A DNA stretch of 22,328 nt from DAOUAJ01 sp034433615 (GTDB lineage: Bacteria; Chloroflexota; Anaerolineae; DUEN01). The stretch's first letter is position 1; each line of letters opens with the position of its first letter. The position numbers and the translations under genes were made by a program. Shown piece after piece: positions 18,331 to 22,328 of this stretch. Below the pieces are notes generated by a model, which saw nothing but the letters and a program-made list of their open reading frames with translations, ran no database searches and had not been told where the DNA came from. The DNA lies in assembly GCA_034433615.1 (NCBI GenBank), contig DAOUAJ010000053.1, forward strand, positions 1 to 22,328. The letters are read 5' to 3'.

Positions 18331-19333
18331 TCAACCCCATCGCCTCCGGCAGCCCGAACATCACGTTCATGTTCTGCACTGCCTGGCCCGATGCGCCCTT
18401 GATCAGGTTGTCAATGCTGGTCGTGATGATCAGCGTGCCCGTGCCGTCCACCAGCGTCAGCCCGATTGCACAACGATTGCTACCCACGGTGTGGCGCAAC
18501 GTCGCCACCTGTCCCAAAGGCAGCAGATGGATGAACGGCTCGCCAGCGTAAGCCTCCTGGTAGATCTCATGCAACTGCTGACCGGTCAGGTCGGCTGGCA
18601 CTTCCACATACATTGTGGAGAGGATGCCGCGATTTACCGGCAGCAGGTGCGGCGAGAAGACGATCTGGTACGGGCCGTTGATTGCATTCAGCTCTTGCTC
18701 CATCTCGGCGATATGTCGGTGGGTGTGGCCGATGCTGTAGGGCGAGAGATTCTCGTTCACCTCCACGAAGTGGGATGTCAGCTTGAGGGCACGCCCGGCC
18801 CCCGACACCCCCGATTTGCTGTCCACGATAATCTTGCGGCCCAGCACGCCTGCCCTGGCCAGCGGGTATAGCCCCAGGTTGACGCTGGTGGGGTAGCACC
18901 CCGGGTTGGCAACCAGCCTGGCCCCACGCACTTGCTCTCGATGCAACTCAACCAGCCCGTACACCGCCTCGCGCAGCAACTCGGGGGCGGTGTGGGGCGT
19001 GCCGTACCAGCGTTCGTAAGTGGCCGGGTTGGCGATGCGGAAGTCCGCCGAAAGGTCAATGGCTCGCACGCCGGCCTGGCGCACCCGGCGCACTGCGTCC
19101 ATGGACGCGGCGTGGGGCAGGCAAAGGAAGACGACGTCCACATCGGCTAACGGCGCGTCCGCCGCGCCGATCAGCGGGAAATCCCACGGGCAAGGGTAGA
19201 CATCGCTGAGCCTGCCGCCGGCCGTGCTCTCTGAGGTGGTGAACACGATTTTCGCCTCAGGGTGGCGCAGCAGGATCTGAACGAGTTCGTAGCCCGTGTA
19301 GCCTGTCGCACCGAAGATGCCAGCTCTGATCAC
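18326..19333 (-). CDS. argC: N-acetyl-gamma-glutamyl-phosphate reductase
   Basis: It reduces N-acetylglutamyl phosphate to the semialdehyde with NADPH. It shows the Rossmann motif AGIFGATGYTGYEL at the start, catalytic Cys146 in NPGCYPT and the C-terminal NLIKGASGQAVQNMNVMFG. Two starts are possible: ATG 19348 has no ribosome site, while GTG 19333, preceded by GGGAG at 8 bases, gives VIRAGIFGATG, exactly the usual family start, so GTG 19333 is preferred (335 residues). It is the first gene of the arg cluster, directly after a leader-peptide attenuator. Its stop codon lies in a heptamer repeat. Confidence 0.95.
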   Translation of the reverse strand: MIRAGIFGATGYTGYELVQILLRHPEAKIVFTTSESTAGGRLSDVYPCPWDFPLIGAADAPLADVDVVFLCLPHAASMDAVRRVRQAGVRAIDLSADFRIANPATYERWYGTPHTAPELLREAVYGLVELHREQVRGARLVANPGCYPTSVNLGLYPLARAGVLGRKIIVDSKSGVSGAGRALKLTSHFVEVNENLSPYSIGHTHRHIAEMEQELNAINGPYQIVFSPHLLPVNRGILSTMYVEVPADLTGQQLHEIYQEAYAGEPFIHLLPLGQVATLRHTVGSNRCAIGLTLVDGTGTLIITTSIDNLIKGASGQAVQNMNVMFGLPEAMGLT

Positions 19334-19365
19334 GGTAGTTGCTCCCATTCTATTCTATGGGTAAC

Positions 19366-19390
19366 AAAAAAGCTCTCCGTCTGGAGAGCT
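19366..19390 (-). terminator. Attenuator terminator upstream of argC
   Basis: On the minus strand AGCTCTCC-AGAC-GGAGAGCT (arms 19383-19390 and 19371-19378) is followed by TTTTTT (19366-19371). It lies 17 bases before ATG 19348 and downstream of the leader promoter, so it would stop transcription before the arg genes. Confidence 0.9.
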
Positions 19391-19462
19391 TTGCTTTCAT
19401 GATCGCCCATGATCGCCCAAGAGAACCTGGCCCACGCGCCGCTATCCAGACTTATGGTCTGG
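19379..19462 (-). promoter_or_regulatory. Antiterminator/pause structures of the arg attenuator
   Basis: Region 1, CCAGAC (19457-19462), begins right after the leader stop codon and pairs with region 2, GTCTGG (19446-19451), as a pause-type hairpin with a 5-base loop. Region 2 extended (GTCTGGA, 19445-19451) is also complementary to TCCAGAC (19379-19385) in the terminator stem and loop (region 3). Pairing 2:3 would destroy the terminator. This is the 1:2, 2:3, 3:4 scheme of trp-type attenuators. A direct duplication of GGGCGATCAT lies between regions 2 and 3. Confidence 0.7.
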
Positions 19463-19516
19463 CTATATCCTCCTGGGGCTCCTAGGCAAACGGGCGGTGA
19501 ACCAAGAGACGTTCAC
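19463..19516 (-). CDS. Arginine-rich leader peptide of the arg operon
   Basis: The 17-residue peptide is MNVSWFTARLPRSPRRI, read from GTG 19516 to TAG 19463. GAGGAG lies 6 bases before the start. Arg codons are CGT (9) and AGG (12, 15, 16), with two in tandem two codons before the stop. A ribosome stalled at codon 16 would cover about 12 bases downstream and mask region 1 of the following hairpin. By analogy with amino-acid-operon leader peptides (trp, his, leu), it should couple arginyl-tRNA supply to transcription of argCBD and the genes after them. It is too short for ordinary gene finding. The function is inferred from architecture. Confidence 0.72.
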   Translation of the reverse strand: MNVSWFTARLPRSPRRI

Positions 19517-19575
19517 GAAAATCTCCTCTACAGAATGAACGGCCTGGCATCATGCGAGGCCCAACAAACTGCCTT

Positions 19576-19604
19576 TTTATACCACGCTTGTGCCTCCCTG
19601 TCAA
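19576..19604 (-). promoter_or_regulatory. Sigma70-type promoter of the arg operon leader
   Basis: On the minus strand TTGACA (19599-19604), a 17-base spacer and TATAAA (19576-19581). Transcription would start near 19569 and give a leader of about 220 bases before argC. There is no other gene in 19349-19740 besides the leader peptide. Confidence 0.88.
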
Positions 19605-19658
19605 GCGCATACCCTGCAATCACAACATGAAGCAGCCCTACACTCCCAATGCCGTCAT

Positions 19659-19687
19659 TTGCCAAGGGGCATCGTCACATGTATAGT
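19659..19687 (+). promoter_or_regulatory. Candidate promoter of the ABC ATPase gene
   Basis: TTGCCA (19659-19664), a 17-base spacer and TATAGT (19682-19687) lie about 55 bases before the GTG start at 19741, divergent from the arg promoter. Confidence 0.6.
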
Positions 19688-19740
19688 GTGAACGGCGGCA
19701 CGAGGTGCCGGGCACTTACTCACATATCCAGGAGGCGAGC

Positions 19741-20676
19741 GTGCAGTCGGACCATGAGGTGTCTATCCAGGCCCAGGGGTTGGTTAAACGTTTCGGCGCC
19801 ACGTTGGCTGTGGACCGCGTGGACCTGGAAGTGCAACGCGGCGAGATCTTCGGCCTGATCGGCCCCGACGGCGCGGGCAAGACGACAATCATCCGCCTGC
19901 TGGCCGCGGTCATGCATCCCACGGCGGGGCAGGCTCACGTCGAAGGGCTGGATACGGTGACCCAGGCCGAAAACCTGCGCCACCTCGTTGGCTACATGCC
20001 GCAGCGCTTCAGCCTGTACGGTGACCTCTCGGTGCGTGAGAATCTGGAGTTCTTCGCAGATGTCTTTCACGTGCGCGGCCGCGAGCGGCGAGAGCAGATC
20101 GAACGGCTTCTGGCCTTTGCCCGTCTGACGGAGTTCCAGGATCGTCGCGCGGCACACTTGTCCGGCGGCATGCAGAAGAAGCTGGCCCTGGCCTGCACGT
20201 TGATCCATCGGCCACGCGTCCTCTTCCTGGACGAACCGTCCACCGGCGTGGACCCCATCTCTCGCCGCGAGTTCTGGGACATCTTGTCCGACCTGCATCT
20301 CCAGGGTGTGACGCTGTTCGTGAGCACGCCCTACATGGACGAAGCCGAACGGTGCACTCGCGTGGGGTTGATGTACCAGGGGCGGCTGATCGAGCAGGGG
20401 GAGCCGTTACGGATCCGCCAGTTGGTGCCTGGCGAACTGCTGGCAGCCTGGACAGCCGACGTACGTCAGGCGCGGCGCGTGGTCGAGCAGTTGGAGGGGG
20501 TGCTGGAGACACAAACCTACGGCGATCTGCTCCACATCTTTGTGGATAGCGCCGTTCAACGACAGCTTGCCATTGAGGAGGCGTTGCACCAGGCCGGGAT
20601 AGCCATCCTGGACCTCCGCCCCGCCCACCCGCGCATCGAGGAGGCGTTCATCTCCCTGATCCGCCGCCGTCAGTAA
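19741..20676 (+). CDS. ABC transporter ATP-binding protein (YbhF/CcmA-like)
   Basis: The 311-residue cytoplasmic ATPase has Walker A GPDGAGKT (41-48), a Q loop in GYMPQRFSLYGDLSV, the signature LSGGMQKKLALA (about 140) and Walker B VLFLDEPSTGVDP (about 160-172). The H loop reads FVSTPYMDEAE: Pro stands where most ATPases have the catalytic His. Degenerate H loops occur in YbhF-type exporters, so ATPase activity may still exist. The C-terminal 85 residues are a typical accessory domain of drug- or polymer-type ABC-2 exporters. GTG 19741 has AGGAGG 5-6 bases upstream and is better than the GTG at 19705. The expected ABC-2 permease is absent; a truncated methyltransferase follows instead. Confidence 0.9.
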   Translation: MQSDHEVSIQAQGLVKRFGATLAVDRVDLEVQRGEIFGLIGPDGAGKTTIIRLLAAVMHPTAGQAHVEGLDTVTQAENLRHLVGYMPQRFSLYGDLSVRENLEFFADVFHVRGRERREQIERLLAFARLTEFQDRRAAHLSGGMQKKLALACTLIHRPRVLFLDEPSTGVDPISRREFWDILSDLHLQGVTLFVSTPYMDEAERCTRVGLMYQGRLIEQGEPLRIRQLVPGELLAAWTADVRQARRVVEQLEGVLETQTYGDLLHIFVDSAVQRQLAIEEALHQAGIAILDLRPAHPRIEEAFISLIRRRQ

Positions 20677-20681
20677 GATAC

Positions 20682-21059
20682 ATGATACGCACCACGCAAT
20701 GCGTATCAAGTGGCCAACGCTTGACCGAACTGCATCGGCGAGCGGCGGAGGCGCTAGGTTTCACCGTAGCAGAACTGATGACGGCCCGCTTCACCCTGGA
20801 CGATCCGTCGCTGGTACAAGTGGTCTTCCCTACGGCCCAGGTTTACGTTCGTCATGACGCTTTCGTGTTCCCGACTGCGAAGGCGGCCATGCGCTACTAT
20901 GCCAGTGCTCAGGTTGACCAGATCGAGGACCTGCCAACCGACGGCAGCCATCGCGCCCGGCTGTTGCCGCTGGTGGAGGCGCAGATCCGGGAGATCATAG
21001 AACGAGAAGGGGTCTTTCGCATGCCCAAGAGCGCGGGCTGTTTTGTGGCGGAGGGGTGA
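20682..21059 (+). pseudogene. SAM-dependent methyltransferase, C-terminal remnant
   Basis: The 125-residue frame contains ARFTLDDPSLVQVVFPTAQV, AFVFPTAKAAMRYYASAQVD and REIIEREGVFRMPKSAGCF. This is the conserved tail of a group of class I SAM methyltransferases of about 270 residues. The Rossmann domain that binds SAM (GxGxG motif) is missing, and the first ten residues (MIRTTQCVSSG) are translated from a repeat hairpin. There is no ribosome site before ATG 20682. It is therefore most likely a 5'-truncated gene fragment joined next to the ABC ATPase by a deletion or rearrangement. The reading frame of the remaining part is undamaged, which suggests the event is fairly recent or that the fragment is still translated. 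Confidence 0.7.
20684..20707. repeat. Small hairpin related to the ATYACGN repeats
   Basis: GATACGCA (20684-20691) and TGCGTATC (20700-20707) are perfect inverted arms around an 8-base loop (ccacgcaa). The sequence matches the heptamer family in composition. It lies just after the ABC ATPase stop, at the 5' border of the methyltransferase remnant. No U tract is present. Confidence 0.6.
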
Positions 21060-21065
21060 CTCTGT

Positions 21066-22115
21066 TCAGGATGAGTAATAATTGCGGGCGTGCATGAGCG
21101 CCTGGCAGATGGCCTCGATGTTCTCCAGGGGCACGTCGGGCTCACACTCGGCATGGAGCATGAGCCCGCCTTCCGGTGAGCCGAGCTTCGCCACGGCTTC
21201 CTCGATGTGTTCCCGGATGGCCTGGGGCGTGGCGAAGGGGAAGAGCTGGCGGTCCAGGTCGAGATTGATGGCGATCCGGCCCTTGCACGTTCGTGCCAAC
21301 CCATCGAGGGTGTTGGCCCGCACCTGGGGATTCAGGATCGTGACGCCGCACTCGATCAGGTCGTCAACGATCTCCAGGATGTGGCCATCAGAGTGCAGGT
21401 AGACGTGGCGGCCGGCTTGTCTGACAAGGCTGAAGAGTGCCTCATAGCAAGGCTTGAAGTACTTACGGAAATGAACCGGGTTCATCAGCAGTTGCGTCTG
21501 GGCTCCCAGGTCCTCTCCGGCCGTCAGCACATCCACGCCCAGTTCGAGCCATTTTCTGACCAGCGCCCTGTTGTGTTCAAACAGGATGTGGATGAGCCGA
21601 TGCAGTTCCGGCGGCTCGGTGACTAGGTCCAGCATCAAGTTCTCCATGCCGCGCAGGTACATCAGGCGCATGAAGAGGAAGCCGTGGGGAAGCCCACCGG
21701 CGGCGATGCGGCCGGCGGTACGGGCCTCCTCGAGACGTTTCCTGGTAGCCTCCCAGTCCTGCGGCTCGCGGTCGCCTGTGGTCATCGGATCTGGCGGGCG
21801 CCAGTGGGCCAAGGCGCTCCAATCCTGTAGTGGATGTCCGACCACCTGCCCCTCCAGTCCGCCCTGGACGTTGTACCAGACGCACCCCCAGTTATCGGTG
21901 AAGTACTCCCCCTCTCGATAGGCGGGGCCAAAAGTGCTGTACTCTTCGACAGTGCCCTGGCGGTAGTGGCTAAAGAGTTGCGGGTAGCGTTGGACAATCT
22001 CCTGCAGAGCTTGCCCGTATCGTCTCCAGGTAGCTGGCATCAGGCTCACGGAGCAGGGGATCCACTGAGGATGGCGGAACTCGGCCGCGCGAAGGTAGTT
22101 TTCTCTCTCGTTCAT
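21066..22115 (-). CDS. Uroporphyrinogen decarboxylase (URO-D) family protein
   Basis: The protein has about 349 residues with the TIM-barrel URO-D fold: NERENYLRAAEFRHPQWIPC at the N-terminus, LMYLRGMENLMLDLVTEPPELHRLI-type central helices, VLTAGEDLGAQTQLLMNPVHFRKYF and HSDGHILEIVDDLIECGVTILNPQ. It is closer to the corrinoid methyltransferase relatives (MtaA/CmuA type) than to haem-pathway HemE. The MtaA zinc ligands His-x-Cys appear as HSD here, with a Cys later in LHAECEPDVP, so metal binding is uncertain. ATG 22115 is chosen because the sequence homologous to the family begins there; a TTG at 22172 would add an unlikely extension. The methyl donor or substrate cannot be told. It converges on the methyltransferase remnant with a 6-base gap. 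Confidence 0.83.
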   Translation of the reverse strand: MNERENYLRAAEFRHPQWIPCSVSLMPATWRRYGQALQEIVQRYPQLFSHYRQGTVEEYSTFGPAYREGEYFTDNWGCVWYNVQGGLEGQVVGHPLQDWSALAHWRPPDPMTTGDREPQDWEATRKRLEEARTAGRIAAGGLPHGFLFMRLMYLRGMENLMLDLVTEPPELHRLIHILFEHNRALVRKWLELGVDVLTAGEDLGAQTQLLMNPVHFRKYFKPCYEALFSLVRQAGRHVYLHSDGHILEIVDDLIECGVTILNPQVRANTLDGLARTCKGRIAINLDLDRQLFPFATPQAIREHIEEAVAKLGSPEGGLMLHAECEPDVPLENIEAICQALMHARNYYSS

Positions 22116-22192
22116 GAGGGTAAACCCTGATGGTTGTCGTCTTACGTGAGTTTGCCCAACGATGTCGCGCAACAGATGTTAGGATTTTCGGC

Positions 22193-22328
22193 TCACTCGA
22201 TCCTGAACGACCCTTGAACGACGCGCTCTAGCGTCGCCTGTAACGCATCAGAGGCACTTACGCCACACCCGCAGCCTCCAGATGATAGCCGGTAGGTCGC
22301 CGTTCCCTGGCCGGCTTCAGCAGGAACG
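22193..22328 (-). CDS. C-terminal end of an unidentified protein (5' part outside window)
   Basis: On the minus strand a frame is open from the window edge to TGA at 22193-22195. It encodes 44 residues ending LQATLERVVQGSFRIE and contains a small Cys-rich turn, GGCGCG. Composition and third-position GC look coding. I do not recognise the family. It lies about 78 bases upstream of the URO-D gene in the same direction, so the two may form an operon. Positions 22116-22192 hold no other recognisable element. Confidence 0.4.
   Translation of the reverse strand, partial: VPAEAGQGTATYRLSSGGCGCGVSASDALQATLERVVQGSFRIE

Noticed and set aside
19469..19474. AGGAGG in the leader as a ribosome site for a second small gene
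   Set aside because: No ATG, GTG or TTG lies at a usable distance downstream; it is read as two tandem Arg codons.
19349..19569. T-box riboswitch for the arg operon
   Set aside because: The conserved GGTGG-ACCGCG T-box motif and stem I elements are absent; the leader-peptide scheme explains the sequence better.
19409..19630. 73-residue plus-strand frame upstream of the ABC gene
   Set aside because: It overlaps the arg leader, its promoter and structured RNA on the minus strand; no ribosome site or family match is seen.
22116..22172. N-terminal extension of the URO-D protein from TTG 22172
   Set aside because: The added residues (RDIVGQTHVRRQPSG) do not look like the family, and the start is a weak TTG; ATG 22115 fits the usual family start.

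Overview
The window is GC-rich bacterial chromosome with dense housekeeping genes, sigma70-type promoters (TTGACA-N17-TATACT and TTGACA-N17-TATAAA) and strong AGGAGG-type ribosome sites. A T-box leader on pheST, a short GNAT-type N-acetylglutamate synthase, a membrane histidine kinase with a GAF domain, a URO-D-like methyltransferase relative and many short palindromic intergenic repeats together suggest a Chloroflexota (Anaerolineae-like) lineage. That placement is inference from gene style; no rRNA or marker tree is available here.

Layout. Positions 1-2873 (+): the tail of a probable polyprenyl synthetase, overlapped by an orphan sensor histidine kinase. 3041-7179 (-): pheS-pheT behind a T-box riboswitch with a clear UUC (Phe) specifier, an intrinsic terminator and a strong promoter; an 81-bp MITE-like element with a 10-bp target duplication sits at about +1 of this transcript. 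7244-7894 (-): a membrane-anchored pentaheme cytochrome c. 8206-9712 (+): three overlapping genes, an isochorismatase/nicotinamidase-like hydrolase followed by an MntA-like nucleotidyltransferase and a HepT-like HEPN protein (toxin-antitoxin type). 9715-19604 (-): a long biosynthetic cluster transcribed argC-argB-argD-NAGS-carA-hom-carB, feeding arginine and pyrimidine precursors plus a homoserine dehydrogenase. 19659-21059 (+): an orphan ABC ATPase and the C-terminal remnant of a SAM methyltransferase. 21066-22328 (-): a URO-D family protein and the end of an unidentified gene.

The most notable system is upstream of argC. A strong promoter is followed by a 17-residue leader peptide (MNVSWFTARLPRSPRRI, four Arg codons, two in tandem just before the stop) with its own Shine-Dalgarno, then a hairpin touching the stop codon, a 7-nt antiterminator pairing and an intrinsic terminator just before argC. 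This has the architecture of ribosome-mediated transcription attenuation responding to arginine. With the pheST T-box, the window holds two RNA-based amino-acid-sensing switches.

A second theme is small repeats. Two related families of phase-locked heptamers (ATYAGCN and ATYACGN), often arranged as inverted arms, occupy many gene junctions and in places supply stop codons. Separate palindromic elements are inserted in frame inside carB (twice) and hom (once), resembling Rickettsia palindromic elements in behaviour.
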